From Streptantibioticus cattleyicolor NRRL 8057 = DSM 46488 (GTDB lineage Bacteria; Actinomycetota; Actinomycetes; Streptomycetales; Streptomycetaceae), in NCBI RefSeq assembly GCF_000240165.1, contig NC_017585.1:248001-312000 (forward strand): DNA of 64,000 bases, written 5' to 3'. The position numbers were made by a program, and so were the translations under genes. The notes below the pieces were generated by a model. That model saw only the letters and a program-made list of their open reading frames with translations, did no database searches and was not told the origin of the DNA. Shown here one piece after another: positions 1 to 12,743 of this stretch (positions are counted from its first letter, which is position 1; every line of letters starts with the position of its first letter).

Positions 1-4874
<4,874 letters not shown>

Positions 4875-4958
4875 CGTCCGCCGTTGCCTTTCTGTTCCGT
4901 CTGGCTTGCTGTGAGCTGTTGTCACCGTGCCGTGCGGTATGCGCCGGCCGGTTCGCCG

Positions 4959-5156
4959 CTACGCGGTGCCGAGCGCCAGGGCCTGGGCCGGGCAGATGTG
5001 CACCGCCTGTTCGACCTCGGCGTGCCGTTCGGGCGGCGGCGCGTGGTCGAGGACGACGACCAGGCCGTCCTCCTCGCGCTGGTCGAAGACGTCGGGTGCG
5101 ATCAGGGCGCACTGGCCGGAGGCGACACAGCGGTCACGGTCGGCGGTCACTCGCAT
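4959..5156 (-). CDS. 3Fe-4S type ferredoxin, P450 redox partner
   Basis: Small soluble 65-residue ferredoxin that would pass electrons from a ferredoxin reductase to a cytochrome P450. Three cysteines are placed as in Streptomyces 3Fe-4S ferredoxins: C10, C16 (CVASGQC) and C55 (HICPAQAL), with the fourth 4Fe-4S cysteine absent. An AGGAG ribosome site lies just upstream of the ATG. It sits 25 bp downstream of the P450 gene and 84 bp upstream of the PKS on the same strand, so the P450 is its natural partner. No reductase gene is present in the window, so a housekeeping or distant reductase would have to supply electrons. Confidence 0.92.
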   Translation of the reverse strand: MRVTADRDRCVASGQCALIAPDVFDQREEDGLVVVLDHAPPPERHAEVEQAVHICPAQALALGTA

Positions 5157-5181
5157 CGTCGGGCTCCTGTCCGGTACGGGG

Positions 5182-6390
5182 TCACCAGGTGACGGGCAGG
5201 GCTGCCACCCCGTTGATCTGGGCGTGGGATTTGAAGGGGAGGTCGTCGAAGGGCACGGCCAGGCGTAGTCCGGGGAGCCGTCGCAGCAGCGTGCCGAAGA
5301 CGACTTCGAGCTCGACCCGGGCCAGCGGCTGGCCGAGGCACTGGTGGACGCCGTAGCCGAAGGCGACGTGGTCGCGGGCCTTGCGGTGGACGTCGAAGCG
5401 GTCGGCGTCCGGGTAGTGGGCGTCGTCGCGGTTGGCGGAGAAGTTGAGCGGGATGATGCCTTCCCCGGCCGGGATGACGGTGCCGCCGATCTCGATGTCC
5501 TCGGTGGCCACCCGCAGCACGACCAGGTGGACGACGGTGAGGAAGCGCAGCATCTCCTCGACCGCCTGGGGCATCAACTCGGGCTGCTCCGTGAGGAGTT
5601 GGCGTTGGTCGTCGTGGCGCAGGAGCAGCAGGGTGCCGAGGGCCGCCATGTTGGCGGTGGTGTCGTGGCCGGCGACGATGAGGACGACGGCGGTGTTGAT
5701 GGCGTCCTGGCGGGAGATGGTGCCTTCGCGGACGGCGGTGACGAGCACCCCGAGGATGTCCTCGCCGGGGTCGGTCAGTGCCTCGCGGTCGGCGATGAGG
5801 CCGTCGAGGTAGCCCCGCAGGGCCTTGCCGGCGCGCAGGGCACGTTCCCGCGCGTCCTTGTTGTCGGTGTTCTCCCGGTCGAGCAGTGCCTGCGTCTCGG
5901 TGTTGAAGAACTCGCGGTCGCCGGCGGGCACGCCGAGGATCCAGCTGAGCACGGTGGACGGGACGGGCAGCGCGAGGTCGCGCACCAGATCGGCCCGGTG
6001 GTCCGGGGCGGCGAGCATGGCGTCCACCGTCTCGTCCACCAGCTGTTGGATCCGGGGCCGGAGCGCCAGCATGCGTTTGGTCAGGAAGCACTTGGCGAGC
6101 AGGCGGCGGAAGACGGTGTGTTCGGGCGGGTCCATGCGCAGGAACGGGCGCTCGTGGGCGTTGGGGGGCCGGAAGCCGAACCGGGGGAAGCCTTCCCGGG
6201 ACAGGTCGGCGCTGGCGCGGGGGTCGGCGAGGATCGCGCGGACGTCGTCGTAGCGGGTGATGAGCCAGACGGGCTGGCCGCCGCGCAACTCGACGCGGGT
6301 GACGGGCCGTTCCTCGCGCAGGCGGGCGTAGAGGTCGGGTGGGTCCAGGGGGTGCCGGGTCCAGGGGAAGGGGGCGAGGTCGCTGATCAC
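5182..6390 (-). CDS. Cytochrome P450 monooxygenase
   Basis: Haem-thiolate oxygenase of 402 residues, the usual length for soluble actinobacterial P450s (CYP105/107-like class). Visible landmarks are the I-helix AGHDTT near residue 240 for oxygen activation, the K-helix ExxR in EEMLR, and the haem loop FGYGVHQCLG with proximal cysteine C351. No membrane anchor is seen. It is directly followed by its likely ferredoxin and then the PKS loading-module gene, and preceded by an alcohol dehydrogenase. This supports a hydroxylation or oxidation step on the polyketide of this cluster. Substrate and position of oxidation cannot be read from the sequence. Confidence 0.95.
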   Translation of the reverse strand: MISDLAPFPWTRHPLDPPDLYARLREERPVTRVELRGGQPVWLITRYDDVRAILADPRASADLSREGFPRFGFRPPNAHERPFLRMDPPEHTVFRRLLAKCFLTKRMLALRPRIQQLVDETVDAMLAAPDHRADLVRDLALPVPSTVLSWILGVPAGDREFFNTETQALLDRENTDNKDARERALRAGKALRGYLDGLIADREALTDPGEDILGVLVTAVREGTISRQDAINTAVVLIVAGHDTTANMAALGTLLLLRHDDQRQLLTEQPELMPQAVEEMLRFLTVVHLVVLRVATEDIEIGGTVIPAGEGIIPLNFSANRDDAHYPDADRFDVHRKARDHVAFGYGVHQCLGQPLARVELEVVFGTLLRRLPGLRLAVPFDDLPFKSHAQINGVAALPVTW

Positions 6391-6403
6391 TGGGTGACTC
6401 CGT

Positions 6404-7501
6404 TCACAGTCCGCGGTGCACCAGCACCGGCTTGACGACGGTTCCGGCGGTAGTGTCGCGTTCGGCGTCGTTGATCCCGGCGAGCGGGTACGTCGTCAGC
6501 AGCCGCTCGAAGGGGAACCGTCCGTCCTGCCACAGCCTGATCAGCCGGGGGATGAACACCTGGGGCACCGCGTCGCCCTCCAGCAGGTAGGTGAGGGTGC
6601 GTCCGGCGGTGAGCGCGCGGGGTGGGATGACCAGGTCGTCGCCGCCGGTGGCGACCAGGGCGCAGGTTCCGCGCGGGCGGAGCACGGCGAGCGCGGAGCG
6701 GACGACCGAGGAGCGTCCGGTGGTGTCGAGCGCCAGGTCGTAGCCTTCGCCCCGGCCGTCCCGGACGCGTTCGGTGACGTCGGGGTCGGCGCCGTCGACC
6801 GCTCGGGTGGCGCCGAGTTCCAGGGCGAGTTGGCGTCGGGCGGGGTGGAGGTCGACCACGGTGATGTCGGCGGCCCCGGCGGCGCGGGCGGCCATCACCG
6901 CGGCCAGGCCCAACGTTCCGGCGCCGTACACGGCGAGGCTCGCGCCCGGCCCGACGGGCACGGCGACGAGGACGGCGCCGGCCCCGGTCTGCAGACCGCA
7001 GCCGAAGGGGCCGAGCTTGTCCAGCGGGAGGTCCTTGCCGACCGGGACGAGGTTGCGTTCGGTGGCCAGCCAGTGGTCGGCGAAGCAGGACTGGCCGAAC
7101 CAGCGGGCCGACACCGCCGTGCCGTCGGCGTCCCGGGCCCCGGTCGAGCCGTCGGCCCTGCGCCCGGTGAGGTTGCGGGCGTGGAAGCCGGTGCAGGCGT
7201 TGGGCCGGCCGCTGAGGCAGGCGGGGCAGCGACCGCAGGAGTCGAAGCTGGCGACCACGTGGTCCCCGGGGGCGAGGCCGGTGACCCCGGGGCCGACCGC
7301 CTCGACGACGCCCGCGCCCTCGTGGCCGACGACCAGCGGCATCGTCACCGGCAGCCCCTTGCGGGGCAGGAAGTCGGTGTGGCACACCCCGGAGGCGACG
7401 GCCCGTACCAGAACCTCTCCGAAGCCGGGCTCGTCCAGTTCGAGGTGGGCCATCTCGAAGGGTTGATCGGGCTTGCGCAGTACCGCGGCTTCGATCCGCA
7501 T
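6404..7501 (-). CDS. Zinc-dependent (MDR) alcohol dehydrogenase
   Basis: Medium-chain dehydrogenase of 365 residues that interconverts an alcohol and an aldehyde or ketone with NAD(P). The catalytic-zinc region is seen as GVCHTD and GHEGAGVVE near the N-terminus. The structural-zinc lobe is CGRCPACLSGRPNAC, with four cysteines, and a Rossmann GxGxxG-like stretch (YGAGTLGLAAV) lies mid-protein. The layout matches aryl/benzyl-alcohol dehydrogenase relatives. It ends 13 bp before the P450 start, so the two are probably co-transcribed. It could oxidise a hydroxyl introduced by the P450, which is inference from position only. It may instead act on a small aldehyde unrelated to the polyketide. Confidence 0.93.
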   Translation of the reverse strand: MRIEAAVLRKPDQPFEMAHLELDEPGFGEVLVRAVASGVCHTDFLPRKGLPVTMPLVVGHEGAGVVEAVGPGVTGLAPGDHVVASFDSCGRCPACLSGRPNACTGFHARNLTGRRADGSTGARDADGTAVSARWFGQSCFADHWLATERNLVPVGKDLPLDKLGPFGCGLQTGAGAVLVAVPVGPGASLAVYGAGTLGLAAVMAARAAGAADITVVDLHPARRQLALELGATRAVDGADPDVTERVRDGRGEGYDLALDTTGRSSVVRSALAVLRPRGTCALVATGGDDLVIPPRALTAGRTLTYLLEGDAVPQVFIPRLIRLWQDGRFPFERLLTTYPLAGINDAERDTTAGTVVKPVLVHRGL

Positions 7502-7589
7502 TCGACTTTCCCGCCTCCGCTTCGCTGCCGGTGCCCGTCGTTCTGGACGGCGCCCGGCACATGCTCGACGCGGCCACTAAAGACGGGAC

Positions 7590-7602
7590 TAAGCCGGGCT
7601 TA
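7590..7602. promoter_or_regulatory. 13-bp palindrome, candidate operator in the adh/padR divergent intergenic region
   Basis: TAAGCC-G-GGCTTA is a perfect inverted repeat in the gap between the leftward alcohol dehydrogenase and the rightward PadR gene. PadR regulators commonly repress their own promoter and a divergent neighbour, so this is a candidate site. No match to a known PadR consensus is claimed. Confidence 0.35.
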
Positions 7603-7692
7603 CAGCGGGCGCCGGGCGGCGCGAGAGTGTTATGCTAGGACCCAAGTAATCGGATGCGAGTGAGCATGCTCGCCAGGCGGCAGTGGAGTGAG

Positions 7693-8280
7693 ATGACGGT
7701 CAAACGCCCCGCCAACCCGTTGGCCCTGGCGGTGCTGGGTCTGCTGCTGGAGCAGCCCATGCACCCCCACGCCATGGCGACGACGCTGCGGGAACGCCGG
7801 ATGGACGTCGCCTTCAAGGTGACCACCGGCTCGCTGTACGACACCGTGCGCGCCCTGGTCCGGGACGGCTGGATCGAGGTCGACGGCACCGAGCAGGTCG
7901 GCGGCCGGCCGGCCCGCACGGTGTACCGCAACACACCTGAGGGGCAGCGGCAGTTCGTCGCCTGGCTCGACGAGCTGATCCGCGAACCGGCCCACGAATA
8001 CCCCAGGTTCCTCTCCGCGGTCAGCTACCTCGGCGCGCTCGGGCCGCGCCGGGCCGCGCAGGCGCTGCGGGAACGGGCGGCGGCCCTGCGGGAACGCGTC
8101 GAGGCCGGGGACGAGGCGTACCGCGCGGCCCGGGAGGAACACCACACGCCCCGGCTCTTCGTGATCGAGGCCGAGTACGCCCAGGAGATGGCCCGCGCCG
8201 AACTGCGCTGGGTGGTGCGCACCGCCGAGGAGATCGAGGGCGGCGCCCTGGAGTGGCCGCAGGGCGTGGCCGATGTCTGA
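7693..8280 (+). CDS. PadR family transcriptional regulator
   Basis: Winged-helix regulator of about 195 residues. The N-terminus NPLALAVLGLLLEQPMHP and the following TTGSLYDTVRALVRDG are typical of the PadR DNA-binding domain; a helical C-terminal dimerisation region follows (about residues 100-195). I chose the ATG at 7693 because GGAG lies four bases upstream and the family motif begins almost at once. An upstream in-frame ATG at 7654 would add 13 residues without a better ribosome site. Its stop overlaps the start of the FAD monooxygenase gene (ATGTCTGA), so the two are translationally coupled. It probably controls itself, the monooxygenase and perhaps the divergent dehydrogenase/P450 unit. 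Confidence 0.92.
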   Translation: MTVKRPANPLALAVLGLLLEQPMHPHAMATTLRERRMDVAFKVTTGSLYDTVRALVRDGWIEVDGTEQVGGRPARTVYRNTPEGQRQFVAWLDELIREPAHEYPRFLSAVSYLGALGPRRAAQALRERAAALRERVEAGDEAYRAAREEHHTPRLFVIEAEYAQEMARAELRWVVRTAEEIEGGALEWPQGVADV

Positions 8281-9772
8281 CACCCGCCCTGGCCCTCCGC
8301 TCCACGCCGAGGTGCTCGTGGTGGGCGCCGGTCCCGCCGGGCTGATGCTCGCCGCCGAACTCGCGTCGCGCGGCGTACGCACCGTGGTGCTCGAACGCGA
8401 CCCCGCTCCCCCGGGCTACTGCCGCGGCTTCAACCTCAACGCCCGCAGCCTGGAACTGCTGGACCGCCGCGGCCTCGCCGGACGCTTCCTCGCCGAGGGC
8501 CCCACCGTCGCCGACACCGTCTTCACCGGCGGCGCCCGGCTCGACCTCGCCGCCATGCGCACCGCCCACCCCTACGTGCTGGGGATACCGCAGACCAAGG
8601 TGGAAGAACTTCTCGCCGGCCACGCCGAGGACCTGGGGGCCCGCATCCTGCGCGGTCACCGGCTGACCGGGCTGCGGCAGGACGAGGACGCGGTGTACGC
8701 CGAAGTCGGCTCAGGCGAGGACGGGTTGACGCTGCGCTGCGGCTGGCTGGCCGGCTGCGACGGGGGCCGCAGCACGGTACGCGAACTCGCCGGCATCGCC
8801 TTCCCCGGCACCCCCGCGCGCCGCTTCACGCTGCTCGGTGACGTCGTCCTGGCCGATCCGGGCTCGCTCGGCTTCGGTGTGACCACGGGGCCGGGCGGCT
8901 CGGTGTTCGTCATCCCCCGCCCCGGGTACGTACGGCTGATCACGGCGGACGCGCGGCCGCCGGAGGACCGGGACGAGCCGGTGACGCTCCCCCGCTTCCA
9001 GCAGGCCGTCGACCGCGCGCTGGGCCGCCACGTCGAGCTGGCCGAGGCCCGTTGGCTGACCCGGTTCGGCGACGCGGCACGGCTGGCCGAACGGCTGCGG
9101 GACGGCCGCGTGCTGCTGGCCGGGGACGCCGCCCACATCCATCCGCCGGCCGGGGCCATCGGCGTCAACGCGGCCCTCGACGACGCGATGAACCTCGGCT
9201 GGAAACTCGCCCTGGTCGCGCGCGGCCTCGCCCCCGACACCCTCCTGGACACCTACCACACCGAACGCCACCAGGCCGGTGCCGCCCTGCTGCGCAACAC
9301 CCGCGCCCAGGCCGTCCTCGGCGAGGAGGACGAACGCCTCGCCCCGGTACGCGACCTGCTCGCCGAACTCGCCCGTTTCGAGGAGACCGCCGGCCACCTC
9401 GCCGAAACCATCACCGCGGTCAACACCCGCTACCCCGTCCCCCACCCCACCGGCCACCCCTGGGACGGCCGCATGGTGCCCGACGTCGCCCTCGACGGCG
9501 ACAGCCTGCTGCGCCTGCTCGCCCGCACCGGCGGCGGTGTCCTGCTGACCGAACCCGGCCCGCACGCCGACCCCCTCCACCACGCGGCCACCCCCTGGTC
9601 CGACCGCGTCACCACCGCCACCACACCCCCCGGCGCCCTCCACGGCGCCACCGCCGTCCTCCTCCGCCCCGACGGCCACGCCGCCTGGACCTCCCCGGCC
9701 CCCACCGCCGAAGCGGCCCGGGAGGCGCTGAGCCGTTGGTTCGGCCCGGGCCGGGCGAGCCCGGCGGCCTGA
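8273..9772 (+). CDS. FAD-dependent aromatic-ring-type monooxygenase (PHBH fold)
   Basis: Flavoprotein hydroxylase of 499 residues in the PheA/TfdB group that includes polyketide and antibiotic hydroxylases (RdmE/OxyS-like). The N-terminal FAD motif is VVGAGPAGLMLAAELASRG with a following LER. The second FAD motif is GRVLLAGDAAHIHPPAGA and continues into GVNAALDDAMNLGWKL, which places the flavin near residue 285. The C-terminal part is less conserved and resembles the thioredoxin-like tail of this group. It is coupled to the PadR gene by an 8-bp overlap. It may be a tailoring enzyme, or a drug-inactivating hydroxylase under PadR control next to an exporter. The sequence does not decide. Confidence 0.92.
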   Translation: MSDTRPGPPLHAEVLVVGAGPAGLMLAAELASRGVRTVVLERDPAPPGYCRGFNLNARSLELLDRRGLAGRFLAEGPTVADTVFTGGARLDLAAMRTAHPYVLGIPQTKVEELLAGHAEDLGARILRGHRLTGLRQDEDAVYAEVGSGEDGLTLRCGWLAGCDGGRSTVRELAGIAFPGTPARRFTLLGDVVLADPGSLGFGVTTGPGGSVFVIPRPGYVRLITADARPPEDRDEPVTLPRFQQAVDRALGRHVELAEARWLTRFGDAARLAERLRDGRVLLAGDAAHIHPPAGAIGVNAALDDAMNLGWKLALVARGLAPDTLLDTYHTERHQAGAALLRNTRAQAVLGEEDERLAPVRDLLAELARFEETAGHLAETITAVNTRYPVPHPTGHPWDGRMVPDVALDGDSLLRLLARTGGGVLLTEPGPHADPLHHAATPWSDRVTTATTPPGALHGATAVLLRPDGHAAWTSPAPTAEAAREALSRWFGPGRASPAA

Positions 9773-9773
9773 G

Positions 9774-11159
9774 TCACGCCTCGCGGGTACGGACGGCCAG
9801 CAGTGCCAGCACCGTGCTCGGGACGGCCAGCGTGGCGAAGGCGATCGTGAAACCCGGTACGGCGTGGGCGGATTGGTGGAAGGCGGTGAAGAGGGCGGAG
9901 CAGATGGCCATGATGGTGATCTGGCCGAGGTTGCGGGAGGTCTGCATGGCGCTGCTGGCGTAGCCCTGGCGGCCCGGCGGGGTGTGGGCCAGGGACAGCA
10001 CGGTGAGGGTCGGGGCCGCCATGCCCATGCCGACGGCGGCGACGAGGAGGGCGGCGCCGGAGAGGTACGGGGGGAGGGCGGGGAGGGTGCCGGCCACCGC
10101 GACCATCGCCGCGACGGCCACCAACGCCGCGCCGATCGCCACCAGTTGGTGACGCGGGCGGTCGGCGAGCAGATGGCTCTGCACCCAGGACGACGCGGCC
10201 CAGGCGATGGCGGCACCGGTGAAGACCAGGCCGGTCACGGCGGGAGACACACGCCGGTCGGTGTCCAGCAGCAGCGGTACGAACGCCTCCAGCGTGAAGA
10301 ACGTCCCGGAGGCGAGGCATATCCCCAGCACCGTGGCGGGCAGACCGCGCGCGGCCCGCCAGGTCCCCGGCGGCAGGATCCGCCGGATGAACCCGGCCAG
10401 CAGCGCCACGGCCACCACCCCGCACACCACGTGCGCCGCGCCCCCACCGGTGACCGCGTACTGACCCAGCGCCGTGCCCAGGCTCACGGCCGCCGCGACC
10501 ACCAGCCCCGGCCGCGCCGTGTCGTCCGCCTCCGGCGCCACGGTTCCGGCGTGCCGGGAGAGCCTGCGCAGCAGCACCACCACCGCGACCGCCGGCGGCA
10601 GCGTGAGCGCGGCCAGGCCGAAGAAGACACCACGCCACGACCACCAGTCCGCCACCAGGCCGGCGACGGGCGGGCCGATGAGCGACGGGCCGATCCAGGA
10701 GGCGCTCATCAACGCCAGCACCCGAGGGCGCATCCGGTCCGGATAGGTCTGCCCGATCGCGGTGTTGATGCACACCGTGATCATCCCGGCCGACACCCCG
10801 TCCAGGAAGCGTCCGGCCGCCAGTTGCCAGATGGAGACGCTGGTGGCGGAGACCAGCAGGGTCACCACCGCGAGCACCAGGCCGGTGGCGAGCGGGCGGC
10901 CGGCCCCGGAACGGTCGGCCCAGTTGCCGCCGATCACCCCGCCCAGCAGGCTCGCGGCCACGAAGGCACTGGCCACCAGGGGGTACAGCCACAGCCCGTG
11001 CAGGCCGCGCACGGCGATCGGCAGGGTGGGCACCACCGCGAGCGCCGCCAGCCCGGTCAGCACGTTGACCGCGGCGAAGCTGACAGTGGCCGCCGCGTAC
11101 CCCTTGGAGAAGAGCCCCTCCTCGGCTGAGGCGGGCTCGGTCAGAACGTCGTCGGTCAT
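9774..11159 (-). CDS. MFS drug/metabolite exporter
   Basis: Integral membrane protein of 461 residues with about 12 to 14 hydrophobic segments and a major-facilitator loop after the second segment (GGNWADRSGAGRPLATG). Later parts, for example GPSLIGPPVAGLVADWWSWR, resemble the motif C region of proton-coupled drug exporters. It lies tail-to-tail with the FAD monooxygenase, with only one base between the stops. It may export the polyketide or another drug. The 266 bp upstream to the next gene hold no feature I can support. Confidence 0.92.
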   Translation of the reverse strand: MTDDVLTEPASAEEGLFSKGYAAATVSFAAVNVLTGLAALAVVPTLPIAVRGLHGLWLYPLVASAFVAASLLGGVIGGNWADRSGAGRPLATGLVLAVVTLLVSATSVSIWQLAAGRFLDGVSAGMITVCINTAIGQTYPDRMRPRVLALMSASWIGPSLIGPPVAGLVADWWSWRGVFFGLAALTLPPAVAVVVLLRRLSRHAGTVAPEADDTARPGLVVAAAVSLGTALGQYAVTGGGAAHVVCGVVAVALLAGFIRRILPPGTWRAARGLPATVLGICLASGTFFTLEAFVPLLLDTDRRVSPAVTGLVFTGAAIAWAASSWVQSHLLADRPRHQLVAIGAALVAVAAMVAVAGTLPALPPYLSGAALLVAAVGMGMAAPTLTVLSLAHTPPGRQGYASSAMQTSRNLGQITIMAICSALFTAFHQSAHAVPGFTIAFATLAVPSTVLALLAVRTREA

Positions 11160-11425
11160 CGCCGGTCTCCCCGTCGCGGGTGCTGGTGGTCGGGCTCGGC
11201 CACGCGTCGGCGGTGGGTAGGCACCGCCTCGTCGTGCCGCTGGGACTTCTTCGGGTGCCCTGGCGTCGACCGCGGTGCCGGGACGGGTCGTTCCGAGGGG
11301 GACCGTAGGGATCGCCTCATACGCGCGTCAAGACGCCGGGACGTCGCGGGCCACCCCGACCACCCGGACCGGACGCCGCGGGGCACCGCCCTCCGGGACG
11401 GCCGGCGATCCTTTGACGACAGGAC

Positions 11426-12688
11426 CTAGAGGCGTTCGACATGGGCTTGGGGACGGGCACCGCCGCGGGTGTCGAGCAGCAGCCGCGCGTGGCTGACGAC
11501 CAGGCCGATGTCGTAGGCCCGGTGCTGCTGGAGCAGGATCGTCAGGTCCGCCCGCTCCAGGGCCTCCGGCAGCGATTCCGTCACGGCGGGCACCGGGATG
11601 CCGTCGACCTCCCAGGCCGGTACGTAGGGGTCGTGGTACGAGACGTCGGCGCCGAGGGTGCGCAGGCGGCGGACGACGTGGCGGGCGGATGTCTCGCGCT
11701 GGTCGGCGATGTCCGCCTTGTACGTGACGCCCAGCAGCAGGACGCCGGCCCCGCCGAGGGTGCGGCCCGCCCGGTCGAGGAGGTGTTGTGCGCGCTCGAC
11801 GACGTAGCGGGGCATCCGGGTGTTGATCTCCTGGGCGAGTTCGACCATCCGGAACGGGTAGCCGAGGGTACGCACCTTGTGGGCGAGGTAGTTGGGGTCG
11901 ATGGGGATGCAGTGGCCGCCGACGCCGGGGCCGGGGCGGAACGCCTGGAAGCCGAAGGGCTTGGTGGCCGCGCAGGAGATGGCGTCCCACAGGTCGATGC
12001 CCAGTTCGTGGCAGAAGACCGCCATCTCGTTGACGAGCGCGATGTTGACGTGCCGGTAGGTGTTCTCGATGAGCTTGGCCATCTCGGCCTCGCGGGTGCC
12101 GGCCGCCTGGACGACGTTGTCGACGAACTTGCCGTAGAAGGCAGCCGCGGCGGCCGTGCAGTCGGGGGTGTAACCACCCACGATCTTGGGGGTGTTGCGG
12201 ATACCGTAGTGCTTGTTGCCGGGGTCGACGCGCTCGGGGGAGAACGCCAGGTGGAAGTCGGTTCCGGCGGTGAGCCCGGAGCGTTCCAGGATGGGGCGGA
12301 CCACTTCCTCGGTGGTCCCCGGGTACGTGGTGGACTCCAGCACCACCAGCGTGCCGGGGCGCAGGTTGCGTCCGATCGCGGCGCAGGCGTCCTCGACCAT
12401 GGCCAGTTCGGGGCCGCCGTGCTCGGACAGCGGGGTCGGCACGCAGACCACCACGGTGGCGGCGCCGCCGATCACCCGTTCGTCGGTGGTGGCGGTGAAG
12501 CCGGCCGCGACCATGCCGGCGACCGCCGCGTCGTCGATGTCGTCGATGTGGGATCTGCCGTCGCCCAGGGCCGCGACCGTCGCCGCGTCCCGGTCCAGGC
12601 CCGTGACGGTGAGCCCGGAACGGCACGCTTCCAGCGCGAGCGGCAGTCCGACGTACCCCAGGCCGATGACGACCAGGTCACTGTGCAC
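11426..12688 (-). CDS. Nucleotide-sugar 6-dehydrogenase (UDP-ManNAc/UDP-glucose dehydrogenase family)
   Basis: Cytosolic NAD-dependent enzyme of 420 residues that oxidises C6 of a nucleotide sugar twice to give a uronic acid. The N-terminal Rossmann motif is VVIGLGYVGLPLA. The central domain has ENTYRHVNIALVNEMA, and the catalytic cysteine lies in GPGVGGHCIPIDPNYLA. The C-terminal UDP-binding domain contains GVTYKADIADQRETSA. The set resembles WecC-type UDP-N-acetylmannosamine dehydrogenase more than Ugd. The GTG at 12688 is preferred since AAGGGA lies just upstream; a longer frame opens at 12754. It is the last gene of a same-strand unit with the glycosyltransferase/SDR fusion and PhyH genes (gaps 55 and 66 bp). 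It could make the sugar acid that the fusion protein transfers. Confidence 0.93.
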   Translation of the reverse strand: MHSDLVVIGLGYVGLPLALEACRSGLTVTGLDRDAATVAALGDGRSHIDDIDDAAVAGMVAAGFTATTDERVIGGAATVVVCVPTPLSEHGGPELAMVEDACAAIGRNLRPGTLVVLESTTYPGTTEEVVRPILERSGLTAGTDFHLAFSPERVDPGNKHYGIRNTPKIVGGYTPDCTAAAAAFYGKFVDNVVQAAGTREAEMAKLIENTYRHVNIALVNEMAVFCHELGIDLWDAISCAATKPFGFQAFRPGPGVGGHCIPIDPNYLAHKVRTLGYPFRMVELAQEINTRMPRYVVERAQHLLDRAGRTLGGAGVLLLGVTYKADIADQRETSARHVVRRLRTLGADVSYHDPYVPAWEVDGIPVPAVTESLPEALERADLTILLQQHRAYDIGLVVSHARLLLDTRGGARPQAHVERL

Positions 12689-12743
12689 GATGGTCCCTTT
12701 CTGGTGGGTGAGGGGGTCCGGGAGGGTCGTGCCGGGGGCCGGG

